DNA from: Bacteroidia bacterium
GTDB taxonomy: Bacteria; Bacteroidota; Bacteroidia; Flavobacteriales_E; Vicingaceae
Assembly: GCA_030426475.1 (NCBI GenBank)
Contig: JAUHYR010000001.1
Span: 113,040 to 177,039, forward strand
DNA length: 64,000 nt
Direction of reading: 5' to 3'
A model generated the notes under the pieces. It was not told the origin of the DNA and made no database searches. It worked only from the letters and a program-made list of their open reading frames with translations. The first letter of the stretch is position 1. Each line of letters begins with the position of its first letter. The position numbers and the translations under genes are program-made. Positions 44,235-53,227 of the stretch are shown piece after piece.

Positions 44235-46592
44235 TTATGATCCACAAGCTTCGCACTCATCCGGATTATCAAGCGAACAAGCTATTTCAGCATATTGTTG
44301 CTCGGTCATTTGTTCTGTAGGTTTTGCTTCAGAAGATTTATTTACCGTAAACTTAATGGCATCTCTGGCAGCTTTCGTTCTTAAGTAATATAATCCTGTT
44401 TTTAAACCTTTTTTCCATGCGTAGAAATGCATTGAGGTAAGTTTGGCAAAGTTTGCATTTTCCATGAAAAGGTTTAGTGACTGAGATTGGCAAATATAAG
44501 CACCTCTGTCAGCTGACATATCTATAATAGACTTTTGAGATAACTCCCATGCTGTTTTGTAAAGGTCTTTTAAGTTCTGAGGAATTTCTTCAATATTTTG
44601 AACAGAGCCATTATGAGCCATCAGTTTGTTTTTCATTTCATCATTCCACAAACCTAACTTAACTAAGTCTCTTAGTAAGTGTTTGTTTACTACAATAAAC
44701 TCACCCGAAAGAACTCTTCTTACATAAATGTTAGAAGTGTATGGTTCAATACATTCGTTGTTTCCTAATATTTGTGATGTAGAAGCTGTAGGCATTGGTG
44801 CAAGAAGTAATGAGTTTCTTACTCCATGCTTCATAATTTCTTCTTTTAACACATCCCATTCCCATCTTGCGGTTGGAGTAACTCCCCACATATCAAACTG
44901 GAACTGACCTTTTGAAATTGGAGAACCAGGGTATGTTTCGTAATGACCATCTTTTTTAGCTAAATCTTTTGAAGCCGTCATGGAAGCATAATAAATGGTT
45001 TCAAAAATCTCTTTGTTTAATTGAGCAGCTTCAGGAGAATCAAATGGCATTCTCATAGTAATAAATGTATCGGCTAAGCCTTGCACTCCAAGACCAATTG
45101 GTCGGTGACGCATATTGGAGTTTCTTGCTTCCGGCACAGGATAGTAATTACCGTCAATTATCTTATTAAGGTTTTCTGTAATGGTATAAGTAACTTCAAA
45201 TAATTTATTGTGGTCAAACTTACCGTCTGTTACAAATTTAGGAAGAGCGATAGAAGCTAAGTTACATACCGCTACCTCATCTTTAGAAGTATATTCTACT
45301 ATTTCAGTACATAAGTTAGATGACTTAATAGTACCTAAGTTCTTTTGGTTAGATTTTTCATTACAAGCATCTTTATATAAGATGTATGGAGTTCCTGTTT
45401 CTATTTGTGACTCAAGAATAGCATTCCATATTTCTCTTGCTTTAATGGTTTTTCTGCCTTTTCCTTCTTGCTCATATTTTTCATAAAGTGCTTCGAATTT
45501 TTCACCGTAAGTTTCATCAAGACCGGGACACTCGTTAGGACACATTAATGTCCAATCTCCGTCTGCCTCCACTCTTTTCATGAATAAGTCAGAAATCCAC
45601 ATGGCGTAGAATAAATCTCTTGCTCTGTTTTCTTCCTTTCCGTGATTCTTTTTAAGGTCTAGAAAATCAAAAATATCGGCATGCCATGGCTCTATATAAA
45701 TAGCAAAAGAACCTTTTCTTTTTCCACCACCTTGGTCAACATATCTAGCGGTGTCATTAAATACTTTGAGCATGGGAACAATTCCGTTAGAAGTTCCATT
45801 GGTTCCTTTAATATAAGAACCTGTAGCTCTAACATTGTGAATACTTAGTCCAATACCTCCTGCTGATTGAGAAATTTTAGCACACTGCTTAAGCGTATTA
45901 TAAATTCCATCAATGCTATCATCTTGCATGGTTAATAAGAAACATGATGACATTTGTGGTTTAGGTGTTCCTGCATTGAATAATGTAGGAGTGGCATGGG
46001 TAAACCATTTTTCAGACATCAAGTTATACGTTTTAATGGCAGAGTCAATATCCTCTTTGTGAATACCAACCGCAACTCTCATTAACATGTGTTGAGGGCG
46101 CTCTGCAATTTGACCGTCTATTTTTAAAAGGTATGAACGTTCTAATGTTTTGAAACCAAAAAAGTCATAACTGAAATCTCTATCATAGATAATAGATGAG
46201 TCTAGCATTTCTGCATTTTTCTTAATGACATTATATACATCATCAGCTAATAAAGGAGCTTTTTCATTGGTCTTTGGGTCAATGTAGTTGTATAGTAACT
46301 CCATTGTTTCAGAAAAAGACTTTTCTGTATTTTTATGTAAGTTAGAAACAGCAATTCTAGAAGCTAGTAAAGCATAATCAGGGTGTTGAACAGCCATAGT
46401 AGCAGCTGTTTCAGCAGCAAGATTATCTAATTCTGAAGTAGTTACTCCATCGTATAAACCTTCAATAACTCGCATGGCAACTTTAGTTGGATTAACTGAA
46501 GCATGTAAGCCGTAGCATAGTTTTTTAATTCTGGCGGTAATTTTATCAAACTTAACTAGTTCTTTTCGGCCATCTCTTTTAATTACGTACAT
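44235..46592 (-). CDS. nrdA: Ribonucleoside-diphosphate reductase alpha subunit (class Ia)
   Basis: A 785-residue enzyme that reduces ribonucleotides to deoxyribonucleotides. The N-terminal about 95 residues form an ATP-cone allosteric domain ([21 protein letters not shown]). The active site shows Cys in MSSCFLL, the N-x-C-x-E triad in [11 protein letters not shown] and the partner Cys in AVCNLASI. The redox tail CEACGS (C-x2-C) is at the C-terminus. Tyr radical relay ([27 protein letters not shown]) is present. It is 102 bp after nrdB, which encodes the radical-bearing partner. Confidence 0.97.
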   Translation of the reverse strand: MYVIKRDGRKELVKFDKITARIKKLCYGLHASVNPTKVAMRVIEGLYDGVTTSELDNLAAETAATMAVQHPDYALLASRIAVSNLHKNTEKSFSETMELLYNYIDPKTNEKAPLLADDVYNVIKKNAEMLDSSIIYDRDFSYDFFGFKTLERSYLLKIDGQIAERPQHMLMRVAVGIHKEDIDSAIKTYNLMSEKWFTHATPTLFNAGTPKPQMSSCFLLTMQDDSIDGIYNTLKQCAKISQSAGGIGLSIHNVRATGSYIKGTNGTSNGIVPMLKVFNDTARYVDQGGGKRKGSFAIYIEPWHADIFDFLDLKKNHGKEENRARDLFYAMWISDLFMKRVEADGDWTLMCPNECPGLDETYGEKFEALYEKYEQEGKGRKTIKAREIWNAILESQIETGTPYILYKDACNEKSNQKNLGTIKSSNLCTEIVEYTSKDEVAVCNLASIALPKFVTDGKFDHNKLFEVTYTITENLNKIIDGNYYPVPEARNSNMRHRPIGLGVQGLADTFITMRMPFDSPEAAQLNKEIFETIYYASMTASKDLAKKDGHYETYPGSPISKGQFQFDMWGVTPTARWEWDVLKEEIMKHGVRNSLLLAPMPTASTSQILGNNECIEPYTSNIYVRRVLSGEFIVVNKHLLRDLVKLGLWNDEMKNKLMAHNGSVQNIEEIPQNLKDLYKTAWELSQKSIIDMSADRGAYICQSQSLNLFMENANFAKLTSMHFYAWKKGLKTGLYYLRTKAARDAIKFTVNKSSEAKPTEQMTEQQYAEIACSLDNPDECEACGS

Positions 46593-46621
46593 AGTAGTAT
46601 GTGTTAGCGGTTTCTGCTATG

Positions 46622-46655
46622 AAAGTAGTTGAAATACTAACTTCTTCTACTTTCG
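46622..46655. promoter_or_regulatory. Inverted repeat upstream of nrdA
   Basis: GAAAGTAG at 46622-46629 and CTACTTTC at 46648-46655, perfect 8-bp arms with an 18-bp spacer, 29 bp upstream of the nrdA ATG. It may be an operator or an mRNA hairpin in the nrdB-nrdA gap. There is no T-run, so it is not a standard terminator. Confidence 0.4.
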
Positions 46656-46694
46656 GTTTTTTATTTAATTAACAATTTAGTTTGGAAAACCTAC

Positions 46695-47735
46695 TTAAAA
46701 GTCTTCCTCAAGGCTGAATTCATTACTTCCTTCATTGCCAGGATTAACTCCGGCTTTTTGATATTCTGCTACTCTTTTTTCAAAGAAATTAGTTTTTCCT
46801 TGAAGAGAAATCATATCCATGAAGTCAAACGGATTGGTAGAATTGTAAACTTTTTCATTTCCTAATTCTACTAATAATCTATCCGCAACAAATTCAATAT
46901 ACTGATTCATTAAATCAGAATTCATACCGATAAGTTTTACGGGAAGCGAATCGGTTACAAATTCTTTTTCAATTTCTACAGCATCAGTAATAATCTTTTT
47001 TACCTTTTCTTTAGATAACTTATTTATTAAATAGTTATTATAAAGTAAGCATGCAAAATCACAGTGCATTCCTTCATCTCTTGAGATTAATTCATTTGAG
47101 AAGCTTAGTCCCGGCATCAATCCTCTTTTCTTTAACCAAAAGATTGAGCAAAAGCTTCCTGAGAAGAAAATTCCTTCTACTGCTGCAAAAGCAATTAGTC
47201 TTTCTGCAAAGCTTCCGTTGTCAATCCAGTTTAATGCCCACTGTGCTTTTTTCTTTACACATGGAAGAGTGTCTATTGCATTAAATAGCTTATCTTTTTC
47301 AGCAGGATTTTTAATATAGGTATCTATAAGTAAAGAGTAAGTTTCAGAGTGGATGTTTTCCATCATTACTTGAAAACCGTAAAAGAATTTTGCTTCGGTA
47401 TATTGAACTTCAGACAAAAAGTTTTCTGCTAAGTTTTCATTTACAATACCATCACTAGCTGCAAAAAATGCTAATACATGTTTAATAAAATGGCGTTCAT
47501 CATCATTTAATTTATTTTCCCAATCATCAAGGTCTGCAGCTAAATCAATTTCTTCTGCTGTCCAAAAGCTTGCTTCAGATTTTTTATAAAAATCCCAAAT
47601 ATCATGATACTTAATAGGAAACAATACAAACCTTCCCGGGTTTTCTCTTAAGATAGGTTCTTGATTATCTAAAGTTGTTTTGTCTGGAAGAACACTGTTA
47701 ATGTTCATTGCTTGTTTTTCTGTTAAATCTGACAT
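46695..47735 (-). CDS. nrdB: Ribonucleoside-diphosphate reductase beta subunit (class Ia)
   Basis: A 346-residue ferritin-like protein. Di-iron ligands are visible in DLDDWENKL (Asp), [12 protein letters not shown] (Glu and His, with the radical Tyr four residues after the His as in E. coli NrdB), a Glu in the FFSGSF region and [11 protein letters not shown] (Glu and His). The C-terminal tail NEFSLEEDF is the part that docks to NrdA. It is followed by nrdA on the same strand. Upstream is a 310-bp non-coding region with a possible operator. Confidence 0.96.
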   Translation of the reverse strand: MSDLTEKQAMNINSVLPDKTTLDNQEPILRENPGRFVLFPIKYHDIWDFYKKSEASFWTAEEIDLAADLDDWENKLNDDERHFIKHVLAFFAASDGIVNENLAENFLSEVQYTEAKFFYGFQVMMENIHSETYSLLIDTYIKNPAEKDKLFNAIDTLPCVKKKAQWALNWIDNGSFAERLIAFAAVEGIFFSGSFCSIFWLKKRGLMPGLSFSNELISRDEGMHCDFACLLYNNYLINKLSKEKVKKIITDAVEIEKEFVTDSLPVKLIGMNSDLMNQYIEFVADRLLVELGNEKVYNSTNPFDFMDMISLQGKTNFFEKRVAEYQKAGVNPGNEGSNEFSLEEDF

Positions 47736-48045
47736 TTTTTTAATTCTTTTTTACTTTGGTTATTAGACAAACTTTCCCTTAGCAGTTCTATGACTGTTTT
47801 TTAAAATAACACTTCTAGAAATAAATTGCTTTATGGAAAAGTGGACAACAAAAATTTGTAAAATTTTGATTTGTGGCAATAGCAAATGGGTCTATTTAAT
47901 TCACATTTGACCAAAGTTATTAACACGAAAATTAAAAGCAGGCGTGTTAAAAAAAATAGTAAAAATTTAGATGATATGATACCAAAGGAGTTTCATTCAT
48001 CTGACCAATAAAATTATTAGTCAAACAAAAAATTAGTTTGGTCGA
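47736..48045. other. 310-bp non-coding region upstream of nrdB
   Basis: This is the largest gap without a gene. It is strongly AT-rich. It contains a TAACTTTG box with an adjacent inverted repeat (47912-47950) and a weak CAAAC/GTTTG hairpin near 48020-48038 after the DUF3109 gene. I see no ORF, tRNA or known riboswitch in it. The leader from the box to the nrdB ATG would be about 170 nt. Confidence 0.6.
47912..47950 (-). promoter_or_regulatory. Candidate nrdB promoter with overlapping operator-like inverted repeat
   Basis: On the minus strand: TTAACACG, 15 nt, CGTGTTAA, then directly TAACTTTG (47919-47912), a match to the -7 consensus. The 8-bp perfect palindrome arms would cover the promoter spacer and -33 region, a typical repressor position. 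It does not fit the usual NrdR box (acaCwATATwGtgt type). Confidence 0.5.
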
Positions 48046-48630
48046 TTAAGTTTTATTACTATTTTTTTGCAGTTCAAAATCAATTTCCTGGAGTTCATTA
48101 AACCATTCTTGACCGAACTTTCTGATTAGAGGTTCTTTAAGAAACTGGTAAACTTTTACATCTAATTTCTCTCCACATTCACATGCCGGTTTGCATATAT
48201 GCCATTCATTATAATTTATAGCTTGAAAGCTTGGATATTTTCCAACTCGAATAGGATAGAGGTGGCAAGAAATAGGTTTTTTAAAATCAATTTTTTTTGC
48301 GTTGTAGGCTTTTTCAATGGCACATTCAGTAATACCTTTTTCATTGAAAACAACATAGGCACACTCTTTACCTTTTACTAAAACGGTTACCTTATCACCA
48401 TCTTCATCAACTGTAAAAAAGCCCTGCTCTTCTATTGCTTCAATACCTTCTTTTCTCATAAAAGGTTTAACATCTTCATGTATCTTTTCTAAGATAGATG
48501 TTTCGCCATCTTCTAACGGAGCTCCGGCATCACCTTCAATACAGCAAGCGCCTTTACATTTTTGTAAATCGCAAACGAATTTTTTTTCTAATACTTCTGA
48601 GGAAACAAGGGTGTCTTTTATTTGATACAT
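48046..48630 (-). CDS. DUF3109 family cysteine-rich protein
   Basis: A 194-residue cytoplasmic protein. It has an N-terminal metal-binding-like cluster (CDLQKCKGACC), further cysteines in ECAYV, ECAIE, PISCHLYPIRV and a HICKPACECGE group. This matches DUF3109, related to YkgJ-type Fe-S or zinc proteins; function is unknown. Its ATG lies 1 bp after the stop of the MscS gene, so the two are likely co-transcribed. Confidence 0.88.
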   Translation of the reverse strand: MYQIKDTLVSSEVLEKKFVCDLQKCKGACCIEGDAGAPLEDGETSILEKIHEDVKPFMRKEGIEAIEEQGFFTVDEDGDKVTVLVKGKECAYVVFNEKGITECAIEKAYNAKKIDFKKPISCHLYPIRVGKYPSFQAINYNEWHICKPACECGEKLDVKVYQFLKEPLIRKFGQEWFNELQEIDFELQKNSNKT

Positions 48631-48631
48631 T

Positions 48632-49495
48632 TTATACTGACTTGTGTTCTACAACTCCTGATTTGAAGTGAAGAGTTCTTTGTGGGAAAGGTATAGTTAC
48701 ATTATTTTCTCTAAACTTTCTATCAATCAAAAACCTTAAATCGCTTTTAATATTTTCAAACATAAGCTTTTCATGGCTATAAAAGAAAATTTGAAAATCC
48801 AGAGAAGACTCTCCAAAGTCAATAAACCGAACAAAAGGTTTATGCATATTATCTTTTATAATATCAGGATGCTCATTAGCGGTTTCCAGAAGCAGTTTTT
48901 TTACCAACTCTATGTCAGAACCATAAGCTACCCCAACACTTACATTAAATCTGACTGCTTTTCTGTTTTGTGACCAATTAATAACATTGTCATTAATTAA
49001 TTTATGGTTAGGAATAATAATAACAATATCTTCTCTTGTAATGACTTGTGATGTTCTTATTTTTATTTCTTGAACTTTTGCAATCATTCCGTCAACCTCA
49101 ACAACATCTCCTACAGAAATAGTCCCTTCAAAAAGCAAAATAATACCACAAATAAAATCGTTAAACAATTGCTGCACTCCCATTCCAATTCCAACCAATA
49201 ACGCAGCTGACCCAACCAATAATGCAGTAAGCTTAATTCCGGAAGATTGCAGGCACATTGCAATAGCAATTACCCATAAAAAATAATTGACCAGTTTATA
49301 AACGGAGTGCTTCCTTTTAACATCAATAGCAGAAATGATAGACTTAGATTTTTTTCTAAGCATAATTTTTCTGAGCAACTTAGAAAAAATCCAGGTGCCT
49401 ACTATTATAATAAGTATGATAAGAATATTAAATACGCTAAAACTGTATTTGTCAAATTCAATGAGCTTATATTCAATTATTTCTCTGAAATTCAT
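48632..49495 (-). CDS. MscS-family mechanosensitive ion channel
   Basis: A 287-residue membrane protein. After two N-terminal helices (VFNILIILIIIVGTWIFSKLL and NYFLWVIAIAMCLQSSGI) comes the pore-lining TM3 (TALLVGSAALLVGIGMGVQQLFNDFICGIILL), the MscS beta domain (TISVGDVVEVDGMIAKVQEIKIRTSQVITREDIVIIIPNHKL) and a C-terminal alpha/beta domain. Such channels open on membrane tension and release solutes in hypo-osmotic shock. Confidence 0.92.
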   Translation of the reverse strand: MNFREIIEYKLIEFDKYSFSVFNILIILIIIVGTWIFSKLLRKIMLRKKSKSIISAIDVKRKHSVYKLVNYFLWVIAIAMCLQSSGIKLTALLVGSAALLVGIGMGVQQLFNDFICGIILLFEGTISVGDVVEVDGMIAKVQEIKIRTSQVITREDIVIIIPNHKLINDNVINWSQNRKAVRFNVSVGVAYGSDIELVKKLLLETANEHPDIIKDNMHKPFVRFIDFGESSLDFQIFFYSHEKLMFENIKSDLRFLIDRKFRENNVTIPFPQRTLHFKSGVVEHKSV

Positions 49496-49547
49496 TTTTT
49501 GTAAATATGAATAGTGAGTACAAAGGTGTTACAATTTAATAAAAGAA

Positions 49548-49573
49548 AAAAGTCCCGCCTAAACGGGACTTTT
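49548..49573 (-). terminator. Rho-independent terminator after the acidic-tail protein gene
   Basis: A 10-bp stem AAAAGTCCCG/CGGGACTTTT with a 6-nt loop and a T-run on the minus strand, 37 bp after the stop at 49611. Confidence 0.88.
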
Positions 49574-49610
49574 AAATACTAGGATAAATTAACTAACCAA
49601 AACCAAAACC

Positions 49611-49925
49611 CTAGTCATAATCTTCAGTTGCATCATCTGCAACATCATCAAAATCATCTCCTCCAATGTCGTCAGAATCTCCTCCAAAATCATCATCATC
49701 TTCTTCATCTTCTACTACACGTGTAAATTCTGCGGGAGTAAATTTAATAAGATATTTTACATCCTTGTGTGTTAAGTTTAGCGCATAGAACTTTTCATTT
49801 TTATTATTGGTAACGCTAAATGCCTGATTAGCCCAGCCATCAGGATACTGAGCATCAATAGCTTTTTTTAACTCAGGAGTTAGAGCGCTAAATAAGACTA
49901 ACTTTCTTTGAACAGGTTCTGACAT
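49611..49925 (-). CDS. Small hypothetical protein with very acidic C-terminal tail
   Basis: A 104-residue cytoplasmic protein. Residues 1-70 form a compact alpha/beta part (KLVLFSALTPELKKAIDAQYPDGW, KFYALNLTHKDVKYLIKF). The last about 35 residues are almost all D, E and G (EDEEDDDDFGGDSDD and on to DDATEDYD). I do not recognise the family. The acidic tail could bind basic proteins, nucleic-acid-binding surfaces or metal. Single-gene unit with its own terminator. Confidence 0.75.
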   Translation of the reverse strand: MSEPVQRKLVLFSALTPELKKAIDAQYPDGWANQAFSVTNNKNEKFYALNLTHKDVKYLIKFTPAEFTRVVEDEEDDDDFGGDSDDIGGDDFDDVADDATEDYD

Positions 49926-50020
49926 TTTCTACTAAATTTTTTGCAATTGTAACTAAAAAATAAATTTATGAAAACCAATTTTAAAAAATAATATCAAATA
50001 TATATAATAATGTAATTGTT

Positions 50021-51085
50021 TTACAACCATTTTTTTCTTTTAAAATAGAAAATCATGCCAATTGCAATTATTATTAATACCATCCAAAAAATTGGATAGG
50101 CATATTGATAGTCAAGTTCAGGAAAGTATTTAAAATTTGTTCCGTAAATTCCTGCAATAAAAGTAAGTGGAATAAAGATAGTCGAGAAAATGGTTAAAAA
50201 CTTAATAATATCATTTAACCTAAGAGAAACCATAGTATTATAAATGTTTAACATTTCTGATAAAAGCGTGTTGTAATTTTCTATAGCGTCAACAGCTAAG
50301 GCAGAAATATCGAAAAGGTCTTTATAAAAATGTTTTACCTCATAACGAATAATTTTATTCTCAGATTTAGAAAAAATCATTAGGTTTTCTTTTACAGGTC
50401 TGAAATGACGCTTTAGGTAAATGATTTCAACTTTAAAATCATTAATTTTTCTAAGCAAATCTCTGTTAGTGGATTGCATGATTTGCTCTTCTAAATCGTC
50501 AATCTCCTTTCCTAATTTTTCAGATGCGTCTATATAATTATGTAATATGGTATTTATTAAAGTGTAGCACAAATAATCACTTTTCATTTTTCGAATTCTA
50601 CCCACATTTTTTCTAATACGGTCTCTCACCCCATCAAAAAAATCTCCCGGCCTTTCCTGAAAGGTAATGATATAATTTTCTCCAAGGACTATACTTAATT
50701 GTTCAGATGAAAACTCTCTTTTTTGTTCATCATAACCAATCATTTTTATGGAAAAGAAAACATGATTTTCATATACTTCAAATTTTGAGGTTCCATGTGT
50801 GTTTGCCACATCTTCCATTAATAAAGGGTGTAAATCAAAAGTGGTAGCTACCTTCTCAAGAATGTTAATATCATGAAGTCCGCTAATATTTATCCAGGAA
50901 ACAAAGTTGTCGGATAAAAAAGAGTCGGAAATGTGATCTAATTCAATTTCCTTTTCATGAAATTCAGTTGCGTTAAAATCAAAAAGGTTAATATCAACTT
51001 TCTCTACTTTTTTCTTTCCTATAAATTCTATTGTTCCCGGAACTTTATTTTTAATAAGAGAAATATGTTTTATAAATCTTGCCAT
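50021..51085 (-). CDS. corA: CorA-family divalent cation (Mg2+) transporter with variant GMN motif
   Basis: A 354-residue protein with the CorA layout: N-terminal alpha/beta cytoplasmic funnel, a long stalk helix and two C-terminal transmembrane helices (FLTIFSTIFIPLTFIAGIYG and AYPIFWMVLIIIAIGMIFYF) with a basic end (KRKKWL). The signature loop, normally YGMNF, reads YGTNF here, and MPEL reads FPEL. CorA proteins form pentamers that import Mg2+ (or Co2+, Ni2+); the GMN loop is the selectivity site. The Met-to-Thr change may alter selectivity. Confidence 0.92.
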   Translation of the reverse strand: MARFIKHISLIKNKVPGTIEFIGKKKVEKVDINLFDFNATEFHEKEIELDHISDSFLSDNFVSWINISGLHDINILEKVATTFDLHPLLMEDVANTHGTSKFEVYENHVFFSIKMIGYDEQKREFSSEQLSIVLGENYIITFQERPGDFFDGVRDRIRKNVGRIRKMKSDYLCYTLINTILHNYIDASEKLGKEIDDLEEQIMQSTNRDLLRKINDFKVEIIYLKRHFRPVKENLMIFSKSENKIIRYEVKHFYKDLFDISALAVDAIENYNTLLSEMLNIYNTMVSLRLNDIIKFLTIFSTIFIPLTFIAGIYGTNFKYFPELDYQYAYPIFWMVLIIIAIGMIFYFKRKKWL

Positions 51086-51089
51086 TTAC

Positions 51090-51097
51090 CAAAGTTA
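51090..51097 (-). promoter_or_regulatory. Candidate -7 element (TAACTTTG) directly before corA
   Basis: TAACTTTG on the minus strand ends 4 nt before the corA ATG at 51085, implying a leaderless or nearly leaderless mRNA if used. Confidence 0.4.
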
Positions 51098-51154
51098 GTT
51101 ATATTATAAGCAAGCACAATGCGAAAAGCCTAAAAAATTAAAAAAGGCTAAAAA

Positions 51155-51220
51155 CTGAGAAATATCATTTATTATGAATAACTTAGTCATCTAATAAAAC
51201 AAATATTAACCCGTATTTTG
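51155..51220 (+). promoter_or_regulatory. CRP/FNR-type box and -7-like element upstream of the TerB-like/kinase/regulator operon
   Basis: CTGAGAAATATCAT at 51155-51168 has the TGA-N6-TCA core of CRP/FNR sites. Its centre is 58.5 bp before the end of TATTTTG (51214-51220), which is one base short of TAnnTTTG, and 81.5 bp before the ATG at 51243. The same spacing is seen before 54344 and 56563. No -33 box is visible, as expected for an activator-dependent promoter. Confidence 0.65.
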
Positions 51221-51242
51221 TAATAACATTAAATGTAATTTT

Positions 51243-51635
51243 ATGCAAACATCAAAACAACATTTATTTTACGCGATTGGTATATTGGCTTATGCTGTTG
51301 CAAAGTCTGATGATAAAATTCAACAGGAGGAGTTAAAAGCTTTGAAAGAAATTGTGAAGTCAGAAATAGACCATGAGGTGGACTTTGGGTACACCGAAAT
51401 AGTTTTTCAATTATTAGCAAAGGACGGAAACTCAATAGAAACTGTGTATAAGTGGGCGATGAACTCTATGGAACTTGGAAAACACCATTTAACCATGGAT
51501 TTAAAGTATAAGTTTTGCTCAATTCTTAAAAAGGTGGCAGCAGCATTTCCTCCTTCTACAGAAGAAGAGAAAGAGTTGATAAAAAGGTTTGATAGCGATA
51601 TTGAAAAAGTAATTGTAAAGCATCCTATTGAGTAA
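51243..51635 (+). CDS. TerB-like protein
   Basis: A 130-residue all-helical cytoplasmic protein resembling the TerB/DjlA N-terminal fold: FYAIGILAYAVAKSDDKIQQEEL has the acidic SDDKI motif typical of the first metal-binding half of TerB-like domains. In DjlA and tellurite-resistance proteins this domain is linked to membrane stress; here it stands alone. It is the first gene of a likely operon with the histidine kinase (32 bp downstream) and response regulator, and is preceded by a CRP/FNR-type box. Confidence 0.75.
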   Translation: MQTSKQHLFYAIGILAYAVAKSDDKIQQEELKALKEIVKSEIDHEVDFGYTEIVFQLLAKDGNSIETVYKWAMNSMELGKHHLTMDLKYKFCSILKKVAAAFPPSTEEEKELIKRFDSDIEKVIVKHPIE

Positions 51636-51667
51636 TTTTTCCTTTCTTTGGGGAGGAATTAACTCTT

Positions 51668-53227
51668 GTGAGTGCGATGCTAGACAATATAGAGAACCTC
51701 AATGAGGTACTTCATCGGTTGTTGGTTTCTTCTGCCGAAGGGTTTATTATATCTAATGAAAAAGGGCAAATCGTTTTGTCCAACCCTGCAGCAAGTAAAA
51801 TGTTTTTATACTCCTCACAGGAGTTTGAAAAATTGACGATTGAAGACTTAGTTCCTCAAAAGTTTCGTAAAGCTCATAAACATCATCGAACTGATTATAA
51901 CGAGAAACCCGTACAAAGGTCTATGGGAATTGGGCTTGAATTGTATGGACTTAAAAAAGATGGTTCAGAATTTCCTATTGAAATATCTTTAAATCATATA
52001 AGGCATAAAGGAAAGCTTTTGGTAATGGCTTTAATAACAGATATTACCGAAAAAAAGAAAATAGAACAACGCCTTTTTAATTTAAACCAAGAGCTTGAGG
52101 AAAAGGTAAAGCAAAGAACTATTGAACTTGAGAAAAGCCAAAAACTTTATGCAATTATAGCACGTCATTTTCCTAATGGAACCATAAATGTATTTGACCA
52201 AGACCTTAATTATGTATTTGTAGAAGGGAAAGAGCTTTTTGAGCTTGGAATTACAAGTGAAAACTTAGTGGGAACTAATTTTATTGAAAAACTAGATGCT
52301 CAAATACGTGAAACGGCAAAAGAAAATCTACTGGATGTATTCAAAGGGAAAGCAAAACAATTTGAGATAAATTATAAGGACAATATTTACTTGTTGTCAG
52401 CTGTTCCATTACCCGATGAAGAAGATAAAATAACTCAAATCTTAGTGGTAGAACAAAACATATCTACACAAAAGAAAGCAGAGCAAGAGACATTGAAAGC
52501 ATTAGCTAAGGAAAAAGAATTAAATGAATTAAAATCCCGTTTTGTTTCTATGGCCTCTCATGAGTTTAGAACACCATTAAGCTCTATACTTTCTTCGGCA
52601 TCTCTTCTTGAAAAGTATAACTTAAATAGAGGAGCAGATTCTACTGAAAAAGCAAAAAAACATATTTCAAGGATAAAATCGTCTGTAAATAACTTGACTC
52701 AAATTTTAAATGACTTTTTGTCAATAGATAAACTTGAGTCAGGGAAAATTACATCAAATATTGAAAAGATTAACCTAAAAGAATTAGTTCATGAATCTAT
52801 TGAAGAAATGAGCTTAATAAAGAAAAATAATCAAGAAATAATATTTGATTGTACTGCTAAAAACAAAGAAGTTATCATAGACGGACACATCTTTAAAAAT
52901 ATACTTATAAATTTACTTTCCAATGCTATAAAGTATTCAGAAGAAGAAAGTAAAATATATATAAACTGTAGAGTTCAAAACAAAAAACTATACTTTCAGG
53001 TAAAAGATGAAGGGGTTGGAATACCTAAAAAAGATTTAAAACATATGTTTGAACGCTTTTACAGGGCTTCAAATGTTACTAACATACAAGGTACAGGCTT
53101 GGGGCTTACGATTGTAAAAAAATACCTGGATATGTTAGGCGGAAAAATAGAAATAGACAGTGAAGAAAATGTTGGTACAACCATAAAACTAATAATTCCT
53201 ATTCATGAAAAAGATACTGCTAATTGA
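51668..53227 (+). CDS. Soluble PAS-PAS sensor histidine kinase
   Basis: A 519-residue protein without transmembrane segments, so it senses a cytoplasmic or diffusible signal. PAS1 spans about residues 10-125 (EGFIISNEKGQIVLSNPAA, KDGSEFPIEISL); a short coiled coil follows, then PAS2 (about 155-270). HisKA has the phospho-acceptor H298 in MASHEFRTPLSS; the ATPase domain shows the N box (NILINLLSNAIKYS), DEGVGIP and GTGLGLTIVKKY. Starts: GTG 51668 or ATG 51677. PAS1 lines up without gaps with my recollection of the FixL haem PAS, with H70 at the haem-ligand position. Its last 23 bp overlap the regulator gene, so the pair is probably cognate. Confidence 0.93.
   Translation: MSAMLDNIENLNEVLHRLLVSSAEGFIISNEKGQIVLSNPAASKMFLYSSQEFEKLTIEDLVPQKFRKAHKHHRTDYNEKPVQRSMGIGLELYGLKKDGSEFPIEISLNHIRHKGKLLVMALITDITEKKKIEQRLFNLNQELEEKVKQRTIELEKSQKLYAIIARHFPNGTINVFDQDLNYVFVEGKELFELGITSENLVGTNFIEKLDAQIRETAKENLLDVFKGKAKQFEINYKDNIYLLSAVPLPDEEDKITQILVVEQNISTQKKAEQETLKALAKEKELNELKSRFVSMASHEFRTPLSSILSSASLLEKYNLNRGADSTEKAKKHISRIKSSVNNLTQILNDFLSIDKLESGKITSNIEKINLKELVHESIEEMSLIKKNNQEIIFDCTAKNKEVIIDGHIFKNILINLLSNAIKYSEEESKIYINCRVQNKKLYFQVKDEGVGIPKKDLKHMFERFYRASNVTNIQGTGLGLTIVKKYLDMLGGKIEIDSEENVGTTIKLIIPIHEKDTAN

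Noticed and set aside
47912..47950. NrdR box upstream of nrdB
   Set aside because: The palindrome TTAACACG-N15-CGTGTTAA lacks the central AT-rich 16-bp NrdR pattern.
48020..48038. CAAAC/GTTTG hairpin after the DUF3109 gene as a terminator
   Set aside because: Only 5 bp, no G-C-rich stem; too weak to list as a terminator.
51127..51149. AGCCT/AGGCT hairpin upstream of corA as a terminator
   Set aside because: Only 5 bp with a 13-nt loop in A-rich DNA, and no gene ends there on either strand.
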